Assembly (NCBI GenBank): GCA_937773775.1
Contig: CALJVL010000009.1
Span: forward strand, 124,001-188,000
DNA length: 64,000 bases
Direction: 5' to 3'
Source: an uncultured Flavobacterium sp.
GTDB taxonomy: Bacteria > Bacteroidota > Bacteroidia > Flavobacteriales > Flavobacteriaceae
Below the pieces are notes generated by a model, which worked only from the letters and a program-made list of their open reading frames with translations, did no database searches and was not told where the DNA came from. The position numbers and the translations under genes are program-made. Positions within the stretch are counted from its first letter, which is position 1. The number at the start of each line of letters is the position of its first letter. This document shows, one piece after another, positions 43,325 to 51,817 of this stretch.

Positions 43325-46075
43325 ATGAAAGAAACGCCTACTATTTCTAATGAAAAAGACCGTATTAAGGCGCTTGAAAGTTATTCAGTAATGGATTCTT
43401 TGCCTGAAGAAGACTTTGATGCCATTACAGAGTTAGCTTGCTATATATGCGATACACCAATTTCATTAGTTAGCCTCTTGGATAAAGACAGACAGTGGTT
43501 TAAATCAAGTGTTGGGTTAGAGTTAAAAGAAACCTCAAAGGAATTTTCTTTTTGTCAATATGCAACAAATAAAGAGGAGGTTTATGAAGTTCAAAATGCT
43601 TTGAAAAATGAATTATTTGCAATTAATCCATTAGTTACAGGTAGTCCATATATTCGATTTTATGCTGGGGCTCCACTAATTGATCCTGAAGGCTTTAACT
43701 TGGGTACACTTTGTGTAATTGACACAAGACCTAGAACTCTTACGAATAAGCAAAAAGAGGCACTTAAATTACTGTCTAATCAAATTATAAGTTTATTACA
43801 ACTGCGCAGAAAAAACACCACACTAAAGAATACTCAAAAGGAATTTGGAAATTTTTTAGAGTTATCAAAGGATTTAGTTTGTATTGCTAATGTGAACGGA
43901 ATGTTTTATCAAGTAAATCCTGCTTTTACAACTGTATTAGGGTATTTAAAAGAAGAATTAGAAGGCACAGCTTTTACTAATTTTGTTCATCCGGATGATT
44001 TAGAGGCAACATATAAAGAAGTTGAAAAGCTTGCTGCAGGAGCAAAAACAATAAGCTTCGAAAATAGATATCGATGTAAAAACGGAAAGTATGTTATATT
44101 AAGTTGGAATAGCTCTCCGGATCCAGTAACAGGAAATTTATATTGTATAGCACGCGACATAACTAAAGCAAATCAGCAGAAAGAGTTGCTGCGCGATACT
44201 ACTACTAGTTTAGAGGCTATTTTAAATTCAAACGAGTTCTCAATAATTTCTTCAGACGTTAAAGGAGTAGTTAAACAATTTAATCGAGGAGCAGAAAAAT
44301 TATTGGGATATAAAGCTGAGGAGGTAATAGGCAAAATTACTCCAGAAATTTTTCACGTCAAGGACGAGGTAGTCACACGATATAAAGAATTATATAAAGA
44401 ATTTGGTAAAACTGTTCAACCAGGATATGATACTTTTGTGTTTAAAGCTAGAGAGCTAGGAATTGCTGATAGTAATGAGTGGACATATGTAAGAAAAGAT
44501 GGTAGCACTTTTCCCGTTCGAATATCCGTTACGGCCATAAGGAATGTATTCGGAGAGTTAACTGGCTACTTAGGGATTGGTGAGGATATCACAAAACAAA
44601 AAGAAGCAGAGTTAAGTTTAAAAAGCAGCAGTATTCTATTGGATGAATCTGAAAGTATTGCTAAAATTGGAAGCTGGAAATTTGATGCAATTGGTCGTGA
44701 ACTTATTTGGTCAAAAGGGCAGTATGATATATTCGAGCTAGAGGAATTACCTTCAAAGCAGCTTTTTACGGCTTATAAAAGTAGACTTCATCCCGATGAC
44801 TTGTCTCGGCTTGATGAAATGCTTACTAATACATTGACATTGGGTGTCGAATTAAGTTACAAGCATCGAGTTCTGCTTCCAGATTCAAAAATTAAACATG
44901 TTATAGTTATAGGACAACCTTATAAGAATCAAAAAGGTGAAATAATTGGTATTCAGGGGTTCAATCAAGATATTACAGAGAAAACCTTGGCCGAAGAAAT
45001 AATAGCTGAAAAATCAAAAGAGATAAATGATGTTAGGTCAGCATTAGAACAGGCTGCTATTGTAATAATTGCTGATCAAAAGGGAGTAGTTACGTTTGTA
45101 AACGATAATTTTTGCTCTATTTCAAAGTATTCAAAAGAAGAGCTTATAGGTCAATCATATAATGTTGGTAATCCTAATATTCAATTGAATAAGTTTGTAA
45201 TGAAGATATGGAAAACGATTGCCGATGGAAAAGTTTGGAAAGGGCATTTAAAAAACATAGCAAAGGACGGTTCTTTTTACTGGATGGATTCCACAATTGT
45301 TCCTTTTTTAGATAATGAAGGAAAACCATACCAATACATAGCCATCAGTTTTAATATTACAGCTCAAAAGTTAGCTCAGGATAATTTAAATACGGTTTTA
45401 GTAGATCTTGAAAAGAAGAATATAGAATTAGACCAATTTGGATATATAGTTTCCCATGATTTAAAAGCTCCCTTAAGAGCCATCTATAATTTGTCTGAAT
45501 GGATTATTGAAGATATGCCAACACTTCCTGAGACAGTAACTGATAATTTTCGACTGTTGCAGGGTCGTGTTCAAAGGATGGAAAACTTAATTAATGGAGT
45601 TCTTGATTACTCCCGAATTGGCAAAATAAAAATTGAAAAAGAATCAGTCGATATTAAAGTACTGTTAGAACAGGTCGCGGAAACATTAGTGCCAAAGAAA
45701 AATTTTGAAATTTCTATAAGTGGTAATTTTCCGGTCATAAGAGGAGCTAAGATTTTATTGTCCCAAGTTTTTAGTAATATTATCAGTAATGCCATAAAAT
45801 ATAATGATAAACCTATTGGAAAAGTAGAATGTATTTATGAGTCTATTACCGGTTTTCACCAATTTTCTATAAAAGATAATGGAATAGGAATAGCAGAAGT
45901 GTACCATAAAAAAGTTTTTCAGGTTTTCCAAATTATTGACGCTAGGGATGAAAATGAAAGTACTGGGATTGGGTTAGCTATTGTCCTAAAAATAATTGAA
46001 GAATTGGGAGGAAGCATCAAGATCGAATCAGAAGAGAGCAAAGGGGCAACCTTTATTTTTACTATTCCAAGATAA
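43325..46075 (+). CDS. GAF and multi-PAS sensor histidine kinase
   Basis: A 916-residue cytoplasmic sensor kinase. An N-terminal GAF domain (about 20-165, ITELACYICDTPISLVSLLD) is followed by four PAS/PAC units (about 180-300, 300-435, 440-565, 575-695). Next come a HisKA dimerisation domain with the H-box FGYIVSHDLKAPLRAIYN (His711) and a HATPase_c domain with N-box NIISNAIKYND, G1 DNGIGI and G2 GTGIGLAIV-like STGIGLAIV. There are no transmembrane segments, so it senses internal signals, probably redox, light or small ligands through PAS. The TTG just upstream in frame is less likely than this ATG. Two receiver proteins follow and are likely partners. A TATTTTTG box lies at 43242-43249. Confidence 0.92.
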   Translation: MKETPTISNEKDRIKALESYSVMDSLPEEDFDAITELACYICDTPISLVSLLDKDRQWFKSSVGLELKETSKEFSFCQYATNKEEVYEVQNALKNELFAINPLVTGSPYIRFYAGAPLIDPEGFNLGTLCVIDTRPRTLTNKQKEALKLLSNQIISLLQLRRKNTTLKNTQKEFGNFLELSKDLVCIANVNGMFYQVNPAFTTVLGYLKEELEGTAFTNFVHPDDLEATYKEVEKLAAGAKTISFENRYRCKNGKYVILSWNSSPDPVTGNLYCIARDITKANQQKELLRDTTTSLEAILNSNEFSIISSDVKGVVKQFNRGAEKLLGYKAEEVIGKITPEIFHVKDEVVTRYKELYKEFGKTVQPGYDTFVFKARELGIADSNEWTYVRKDGSTFPVRISVTAIRNVFGELTGYLGIGEDITKQKEAELSLKSSSILLDESESIAKIGSWKFDAIGRELIWSKGQYDIFELEELPSKQLFTAYKSRLHPDDLSRLDEMLTNTLTLGVELSYKHRVLLPDSKIKHVIVIGQPYKNQKGEIIGIQGFNQDITEKTLAEEIIAEKSKEINDVRSALEQAAIVIIADQKGVVTFVNDNFCSISKYSKEELIGQSYNVGNPNIQLNKFVMKIWKTIADGKVWKGHLKNIAKDGSFYWMDSTIVPFLDNEGKPYQYIAISFNITAQKLAQDNLNTVLVDLEKKNIELDQFGYIVSHDLKAPLRAIYNLSEWIIEDMPTLPETVTDNFRLLQGRVQRMENLINGVLDYSRIGKIKIEKESVDIKVLLEQVAETLVPKKNFEISISGNFPVIRGAKILLSQVFSNIISNAIKYNDKPIGKVECIYESITGFHQFSIKDNGIGIAEVYHKKVFQVFQIIDARDENESTGIGLAIVLKIIEELGGSIKIESEESKGATFIFTIPR

Positions 46076-46674
46076 ATAAAGAAGCGGAAAATATTTTTTA
46101 AGAAGAGTTCGTTTTTAGTGTCTTCAAGAGATAAATATATCAACGCTAATCGCTTTTGTTTTCATATTAAATTAGCCTTTTATTTTTAAAAAAAAACAGA
46201 ACAGTAATTTCATCTTTATGTTACTGTGGTCCATAGAACTACAACCAAAATCTATTTACAGTTCTACCTGATTTAGTGACTAAAAAAGGTATGGAAAAAG
46301 TTTACTGATTAATTTCAATTCACTTATCGACAGAATAAATAAAAAAATATTACTTTGGATGAAAATTTGTTAAAAGTAATATTTAACTTACCTGTGAGTT
46401 TTGTTAAATAGAATCTTTTTTAAAAAATATAGCAGTAGCTAGGTTTTATAAAACAACAATGATTTCTGACGATGGTCAGGGAATTCTGGACGAATTGGAA
46501 TTCAAAAATTTCCACGGTATTGTAGAGGTTAAAGTCTAAATATATTGGTGCAATATAAACTTTTGGCAGTAATATTAAAAAATTATTAGAGTAACGATTG
46601 ATCGTGTTATAAGTAGCGATACTGTTTTTTTAAATTTAATGACCAAAGTAGAATCAGTATATGAAATTAAATGT
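46076..46674. other. Gap between kinase and receiver genes
   Basis: No intact gene. A 27-codon open stretch at 46459-46539 (starting MISDDGQGILDELEF) looks protein-like but matches nothing I know. The rest is AT-rich. Confidence 0.4.
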
Positions 46675-47085
46675 ATGAAGAACAGCTTAGAATCTATTTT
46701 ATTGGTAGAAGATGATGAGGTTGATGTTATGAATGTTAAACGAGCATTTTCCAAAAATAACATTAAAAACCCCCTTTTCGTTGCCGGTAACGGCGTCGAA
46801 GCTTTGTATATGTTAAATAACGTAATCGCTTCTTTGCCAAAAATCATTGTTTTGGACATCAATATGCCAAAAATGAATGGAATTGAATTTCTTAAGTTAT
46901 TAAGGAAAGATGAAAAACTTAAGAGCATATCTCTATTTGTGATGAAGACTTCAAATGAAGAAAGCGACAAAATAAACGCTTATCATCTCAATGTTGCCGG
47001 GTACATATTAAAACCATTGTCTTTTGAAAAATTTGTTTCGTCAGTGGCCACACTTAAATACTTTTGGCAAATATGCGATATGTAA
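46675..47085 (+). CDS. Single-domain response regulator (Rcp1-like)
   Basis: A 136-residue stand-alone receiver domain. The acidic pocket is LLVEDDEVD (near residue 11-13), the phosphoacceptor is Asp61 in IIVLDINMPKMNG, Thr/Ser is in FVMKTSNEESD, the switch tyrosine is Tyr110 and the invariant Lys is Lys113 in VAGYILKP. There is no output domain, as in cyanobacterial Rcp1-type regulators paired with PAS or phytochrome kinases, so it probably relays phosphate or acts by protein contact. I chose the start at MKNSLESILLVEDDE. The upstream 916-residue kinase is the natural partner. Confidence 0.9.
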   Translation: MKNSLESILLVEDDEVDVMNVKRAFSKNNIKNPLFVAGNGVEALYMLNNVIASLPKIIVLDINMPKMNGIEFLKLLRKDEKLKSISLFVMKTSNEESDKINAYHLNVAGYILKPLSFEKFVSSVATLKYFWQICDM

Positions 47086-47398
47086 TTGATAAGAAAAAAA
47101 ATATATGATAAGCTCAAACATGCTGCTGGTAGATAATAATAAAATGGATGTTCTAAGTACTAAAGCTGCTTTTTCGACAATTGGTATAGATACTACATTG
47201 AATTATGCAGAAAGCGACATTGAAGCTTGGGCAATGCTTCAGGGAGATGATAAAATATCACCAATTCCTAAAATTATGCTGATTGACATAAACCAGAATG
47301 GTATTGACGGGCTGTTTTTATTACAAAAAATAAGAAAAGACCCTGTTCTAAAATCAATGTTGGTATTTGTAATCACAAGAACAAATAATAAGCTGAAT

Positions 47399-48361
47399 TC
47401 AAGTTACAAATGCAACTTTTTGGTTAAACATATAATTTGGTGTTTCAAAATTAAATCTTTTTCTCGGACGATTATTTAATTTTTCTTGTATTTCTATAAT
47501 TCTTTCGACGGTTATTTCTTCAAAAGAGGTCGATTTGGGTATATACTGCCTTATAAGTCCATTTAGATTTTCATTTGCTCCACGTTCCCAAGGACTGTAA
47601 GGATTTGCAAAATAGAAGTCAACTTCTAATACTGTAGCGATTTCTTGATGCATTGCAAACTCTTTTCCATTGTCGGATGTTATTGTAAACAAATAGGGCT
47701 TCCAGTTCTCTAATAATTCAATTGCCGCTTGTCTAACCAATTCACTTTCTTTAGCTTTTATTTTTTTCATCCTCAGTATTCCAGTGGCTCTATCGTTTAT
47801 GGTCACAATGGCACCTTTGTGATTCTTACCGATTATAGTATCGATCTCCAAGTCTCCAAAACGTTGCTTTAAATCGACAATTTTAGGTCGATCTTCAATC
47901 AATCTTCTGTTACTCAAGACACCTCTGGAGTCTTTTTTACTTCCTCTTTTTCTATACCTTTTCCCAGTTGTTCGTAGACTTAAATACAAATTCCCCTTTT
48001 CTTTTTTATCTTTCCAAATATGTTGATAAATAGACTCTGTTGACACACATGACAATCCGTTTTTTGAGCAAACGCCTACTATTTGTTCTGGACTTAACTC
48101 TTGATGGAGGTATTCTTTAATCCGCTCTTTAATTTCAAGAGTTAAGTCATTTCTTTTGGTTTTGCTTTTTTGTCGTTTTTCATATTTTCGCTGAGCTAAA
48201 TCAAAATCATATTTACCACTGCGTAAATCACAATTACGTTGAAGCTCTCGTGTTAAAACGGACTTGTCTTTTTTAATAACTATTGCTATTTCGCTTTTGC
48301 TGAAATTCTGCTCTAATAATACACTAATAGTATATCTTTGTTCGCTGGTTAAATGGCTCAT
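47399..48361 (-). CDS. IS30-family transposase
   Basis: A 320-residue DDE transposase. The N-terminal helix-turn-helix is MSHLTSEQRYTISVLLEQ with SEIAIVIKKDKSVLTRELQR. The catalytic core has Asp in DLEIDTIIGKNHKGA, Asp in FTITSDNGKEFAMHQ, and Glu in PYSPWERGANENLNGLIRQY, the signature spacing and motifs of IS30. The frame is intact, so the element may still be mobile. Its stop codon lies at the very edge of the element. Confidence 0.94.
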   Translation of the reverse strand: MSHLTSEQRYTISVLLEQNFSKSEIAIVIKKDKSVLTRELQRNCDLRSGKYDFDLAQRKYEKRQKSKTKRNDLTLEIKERIKEYLHQELSPEQIVGVCSKNGLSCVSTESIYQHIWKDKKEKGNLYLSLRTTGKRYRKRGSKKDSRGVLSNRRLIEDRPKIVDLKQRFGDLEIDTIIGKNHKGAIVTINDRATGILRMKKIKAKESELVRQAAIELLENWKPYLFTITSDNGKEFAMHQEIATVLEVDFYFANPYSPWERGANENLNGLIRQYIPKSTSFEEITVERIIEIQEKLNNRPRKRFNFETPNYMFNQKVAFVT

Positions 48362-48484
48362 TATTTACAACTTTGGTCAGGAGTAAATAAAGACAATTTA
48401 TTCCATTCGAACGAGAGGACTTTAATGTCCTTTCTTTTGAAAAAATTATCCAATCCCTTTTCCTGAGAGTTGCATTAACTAATT
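47399..48484 (-). mobile_element. IS30-family insertion sequence (about 1086 bp)
   Basis: Carries one transposase. The ends are defined by a GAAT target duplication (47395-47398 and 48485-48488) and by the in-frame restoration of the disrupted gene. The two termini share an imperfect inverted repeat with AATGCAACT in common (left about 47399-47417, right about 48484-48468). The repeats are offset by 2 nt, so the exact boundary could move by a base or two. Confidence 0.85.
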
Positions 48485-48635
48485 GAATCTAGCTAATGAA
48501 AATAAAGAGGCTTCTTTAAATTTAAATGTCGCGGCATAGATGCGTAAGCCAAGTGATAGCGAAAATAAAATTGAGTTTTTTTCGAAACTAAATGACTACT
48601 GGAATATCATTGAATACCCAAGTTATACGATATAA

Positions 48636-49051
48636 ATGTTAATGGCTCTAAGCAAAAAAAAGGGGTAACTATAAAGCCGATATGAGTACTAGCAATAGTT
48701 CGATTTCTAAGTTCCATTTAATTTTTGGATAACAGCTGCCAAATAGCTAGGTTTTATCTCTAGGCTCTGGCTAAATGACATAGCAAGCTGCACAGATTTA
48801 TAATTACAGCTTAGAAAGGCTAAGTTTAACATACATTCCTATAAGTTCTACTGAATAACCCTGCTTTCCTCAAGGGGATATTTAAAACACGAATAACCTG
48901 CCGTAATTTTAATTGATAATGAGGTGGTTTCTATCTCTTTTATGATAGATAGTGGAATTGTTATAAACAAACATTTTTCTTTACAATGTAATTATAATAT
49001 TGTCTGCAAAAATCAATTTGCTTTCCTGTTTTTTAGCATTTTCATATTTCT
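48636..49051. other. Gene-free stretch upstream of the sulP promoter
   Basis: AT-rich DNA between the broken receiver gene and the SulP promoter. I see no ORF, repeat or hairpin that I would defend. Confidence 0.45.
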
Positions 49052-49082
49052 ATTGAACATCGGTTAAAAAGATTTATATTTG
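49052..49082 (+). promoter_or_regulatory. Promoter of the leader-ORF/sulP transcript
   Basis: ATTG ending at 49055, 19 nt of spacing, then TATATTTG at 49075-49082: a full match to the flavobacterial -33/-7 pattern. It predicts a 5' leader of about 155 nt before sulP. Confidence 0.7.
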
Positions 49083-49099
49083 CATTTCTTGGAATTTAG

Positions 49100-49150
49100 A
49101 TGATTTTTCCAATTCTTTTAAGTCGTTATCCCTTTTTCTGTTTTTGTTAA
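49100..49150 (+). CDS. Cysteine-containing leader peptide upstream of sulP
   Basis: A 16-residue ORF, MIFPILLSRYPFFCFC, ending Cys-Phe-Cys-stop with both cysteines as TGT. Its ATG lies 18 nt after the last base of the TATATTTG box, the same spacing as the leader ORF of cysE. Two hairpins follow in the 93-nt gap to sulP: CCAAT/ATTGG at 49162-49176, and TTTCGGA/TCCGAAA at 49188-49212. A sulfur-compound transporter behind a leader ending in cysteine codons fits attenuation by cysteine supply. The ORF and hairpins are seen; the role is inferred. Confidence 0.62.
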   Translation: MIFPILLSRYPFFCFC

Positions 49151-49161
49151 AGAGAACACCT

Positions 49162-49212
49162 CCAATTTTTTATTGGGTAATAATCAGTTTCGGATTTTTT
49201 ATATTTCCGAAA
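49162..49212 (+). promoter_or_regulatory. Two hairpins in the sulP leader
   Basis: A small stem CCAAT/ATTGG, then a 7-bp stem TTTCGGA/TCCGAAA with an 11-nt AT-rich loop, both between the leader ORF stop and the sulP ATG. They are weak and have no clear T-run, so they are candidates for translational rather than terminator control. Confidence 0.4.
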
Positions 49213-49243
49213 TCATATATTTTAGAAATTTTTATAAAAAAGA

Positions 49244-50776
49244 ATGAAACAGTATTTAAACTTATTTGACTTTACACAAAAAGTAAACTATAGGACAGAA
49301 ATTTTAGCTGGTTTGACGGTTGCTATGACCATGATTCCAGAATCACTTTCCTTTGCTATATTAGCTGGTTTTCCCCCGCTAGTCGGACTATATGCCGCAT
49401 TTATTATGGGCTTGGTCACTGCTATATTTGGAGGTAGACCAGGCATGGTATCTGGAGGTGCGGGCGCAACAGTTATCGTATTAATTGCGTTAATGCAGTC
49501 AAGTGGGCTGGAATATGTATTTGCAGCTGTGGCTTTAGCCGGAGTCTTGCAAATTTTGGTTGGCTTATTTAGGCTGGGTAAATTTATCCGTCTGGTTCCG
49601 CAACCCGTAATGTTTGGTTTTGTGAATGGATTGGCCATCATTATTTTTATGTCACAGCTGGAACAGTTTAAAACAATGGTAAACGGCGAGAGCGTTTGGT
49701 TATCCGGAAACCCATTGTTTATTATGTTAGGACTGGTACTCTTAACCATAGCAATTGTGTTATTTTTTCCAAAAATAACTAAAGCTGTACCAGCGTCATT
49801 AGTTGCGATTGTTGTGGTCTTTGGAGTGGTTTTAGGACTAGGTATACAAACGAAGACAGTAGCCGATATCGCTTCTATTAGCGGTGGTTTTCCACCATTC
49901 CATATTCCGGATATTGCATTGACTTTTGAAACCTTCAAATTGATTTTTCCTTATGCCTTAATTATGGCTTCTGTTGGATTAACAGAGGGATTATTGACGT
50001 TGAACCTGGTTGATGAAATGACTGGGACTAAAGGCAAAGGAAATAGGGAATGTATTGCTCAGGGTGGGGCTAATGTCCTAAATGGTTTTTTCTTTGGTAT
50101 GGGCGGCTGTCCTATGATAGCACAAACACTGGTCAACCTTTCTGCAGGTTCTCGAGCGCGTTTGTCGGGTATCGTGGCAGCATTAACTATTTTAGTGATT
50201 ATTTTATTTGGAGCGCCTATAATAGAGCAATTGCCCATCGCTGCACTTGTTGGAGTTATGGTCATGGTAGCTATTGGCACTTTTGAATGGATTAGCTTTA
50301 GGATTATTAATAAAATGCCAAAACAAGATATATTCGTAGGAATGTTGGTTGCGGTGATTACCATTTTATTGCACAATTTAGCTTTGGCTGTTCTGATAGG
50401 TGTTATTATTTCGGCTTTGGTTTTTGCTTGGGAAAGCGCCAAACGTATTCGGGCTAAAAAATATGTTGATGCTAACGGCGTAAAACATTATGAAATATAT
50501 GGACCTTTATTTTTTGCATCCACTACTGCATTTGCAGAAAAATTCGATGTTTTAAATGATCCAGATGAAGTGGTGATAGATTTCAGGGAAAGCAAAATTG
50601 CTGATATGAGCGCCATCGACGCTGTTCACAAACTTACCGAACGCTACGCTAAGGAGGGTAAAAAAATTCATTTACGCCATTTAAGTTCCGATTGTCGAAG
50701 ACTGCTTCGCGATGCTGATGATGTTATTGATATTAATATAATTGAAGACCCCACTTATAAGGTTGCAGCTGATTAA
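49244..50776 (+). CDS. SulP-family anion permease (sulfate transporter-like)
   Basis: A 510-residue inner-membrane transporter. About 12-14 hydrophobic segments (about 15-410) start with the SulP opening LAGLTVAMTMIPESLSFAILAG and include IFGGRPGMVSGGAGATVIV. A cytoplasmic STAS domain follows (about 425-505, VVIDFRESKIADMSAIDAVHKL). The ESLSFA and short-loop style resembles the bacterial SulP group that moves sulfate, bicarbonate or dicarboxylates, so sulfate is likely but not proven. The cysteine-ending leader ORF upstream favours a sulfur substrate. Confidence 0.9.
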   Translation: MKQYLNLFDFTQKVNYRTEILAGLTVAMTMIPESLSFAILAGFPPLVGLYAAFIMGLVTAIFGGRPGMVSGGAGATVIVLIALMQSSGLEYVFAAVALAGVLQILVGLFRLGKFIRLVPQPVMFGFVNGLAIIIFMSQLEQFKTMVNGESVWLSGNPLFIMLGLVLLTIAIVLFFPKITKAVPASLVAIVVVFGVVLGLGIQTKTVADIASISGGFPPFHIPDIALTFETFKLIFPYALIMASVGLTEGLLTLNLVDEMTGTKGKGNRECIAQGGANVLNGFFFGMGGCPMIAQTLVNLSAGSRARLSGIVAALTILVIILFGAPIIEQLPIAALVGVMVMVAIGTFEWISFRIINKMPKQDIFVGMLVAVITILLHNLALAVLIGVIISALVFAWESAKRIRAKKYVDANGVKHYEIYGPLFFASTTAFAEKFDVLNDPDEVVIDFRESKIADMSAIDAVHKLTERYAKEGKKIHLRHLSSDCRRLLRDADDVIDINIIEDPTYKVAAD

Positions 50777-50780
50777 ATAA

Positions 50781-50814
50781 AAAAAGGACTTGAATTTTTT
50801 TAAGTCCTTTTTTT
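50781..50814 (+). terminator. Terminator after sulP
   Basis: Stem AAAAAGGACTT / AAGTCCTTTTT with a T-rich loop and a T7 tail. A second small hairpin (AGGAG-GAAA-CTCCT at 50867-50880, followed by TTT) lies 50 nt on. The remaining sequence to 51043 shows nothing else. Confidence 0.85.
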
Positions 50815-51043
50815 GTGCGCATTATTTAACTGTAATTAAAAATAACTGAATTACTTGATTTTTAAGAGGAGGAAACTCCTTTTGTAATTAAATACATGTT
50901 TGGTTTTATCAAAGTTTTTTCGGCCAATATGTTTTTACATTTTTTTTTCATTACCAATTCAAAGGTGAATTAGTAATGAAAATGGAGGCACATACTATAC
51001 ACGTTTTTAAAAATGGCAATGAAAAACAGCTAGATATCTTGCT

Positions 51044-51731
51044 TTAAACAATCATTTTCCCATTAGAATCTGTAGTCAAAAGTTCGCTCATATAATCGAA
51101 AAAGGGTCTTACTGACTGGTAGGTTGAATTTGCTTTTTCTAAAAAATCTGCTGAGAGGATTTCCTGATCGGTAAAATCGTGTCTAAAGTAAAATTGTTTG
51201 TGACGGATTAATTCAATAGCCACATGGTCTTTCGGGAATCCTCTAGGGTAGTCAAAACGCTATTGCCTTTTAGGTCACCAAAACTAGATAGGATTGACTT
51301 TTATTGCAGTAACGCATACCATTGCGTATAGTTCACCGTAATGTCCTACGAATTCTTTTTAAATCTGCTGGAGTTGGTGCAAAAAAGCCGCAGGCCAAAT
51401 AGCTATTACCGGGCTTAATATTCATATAATAGCCGCCTCTTCTCTGTTTTCCGGATCTCTTCAAATCAAAGTCAAATTTTGCGTGGTACGGCAGTTTGTC
51501 TTTGCTGAATCTAATATCGCTGTAAATACGACAGAGGCTTTTTTTAGCGGTTCTATTCTGGAGTTGGTCGTGTTTGTTAATTTCTAAAATAAGAGTGTCG
51601 ATAAACGAATGTATATTTCCCTTAGCCTCGAGATAAAATTGCTTGTTCGTTTAAAACTAATACCTATTGTTGTTTTTAGTAATATCGCTAAGGAAATTTA
51701 ATGTTGAATTGTTTATTTCTACAGTTTCCAT
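51044..51731 (-). pseudogene. Decayed DUF2461-family gene
   Basis: Translation of the minus strand gives a recognisable DUF2461 (TIGR02453-like) protein in pieces. METVEINNSTLNFLSDI is followed by an in-frame TAG and TAA near codons 25-27 (NNNRY*F*), where the family has a tryptophan-containing NRxWF motif. After this come SLCRIYSDIRFSKDKLPYH, RGGYYMNIKPGNSYLACGFF and PTPADLKRIRRTL. A frameshift precedes the last third (RFDYPRGFPKDHVAIELI to DSNGKMIV). With two stops and a frame break it cannot make the full protein. The intact family is of unknown function. Confidence 0.85.
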
Positions 51732-51817
51732 CTAGAATTGAATTTTATTAATTCAAATTATCGGTTTTCAATTACTTCTCTCGAAGATCTAGTTTTGACT
51801 TCTAAGGCTCAATAAAA

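Larger units (their letters stand above)
47105..48635 (+). pseudogene. Second single-domain response regulator, split by IS30
   Basis: A paralog of the receiver 20 nt upstream. The 5' part (47105-47398) carries LLVDNNKMDV and the phosphoacceptor Asp61 in IMLIDINQNGIDG. An IS30 element follows, and the reading frame resumes at 48489 with LANENKEASLNLNVAA and, after a TAG, MRKPSDSENKIEFFSKLN to the TAA at 48633-48635. Removing the element and one GAAT copy gives an uninterrupted join (codons 98/99) and a 146-codon gene. The TAG (48537-48539, codon 115) sits three codons before the conserved Lys-Pro, exactly where the paralog has its switch tyrosine. The gene is dead as a receiver. Confidence 0.85.

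Noticed and set aside
46459..46539. A real small gene starting MISDDGQG
   Set aside because: 27 codons only, no recognised family, no promoter; may be chance or debris.
49288..49938. A 216-codon frame antisense to the SulP gene
   Set aside because: Mirror of a hydrophobic membrane protein; composition is Thr/Pro/Ile-rich and not protein-like.
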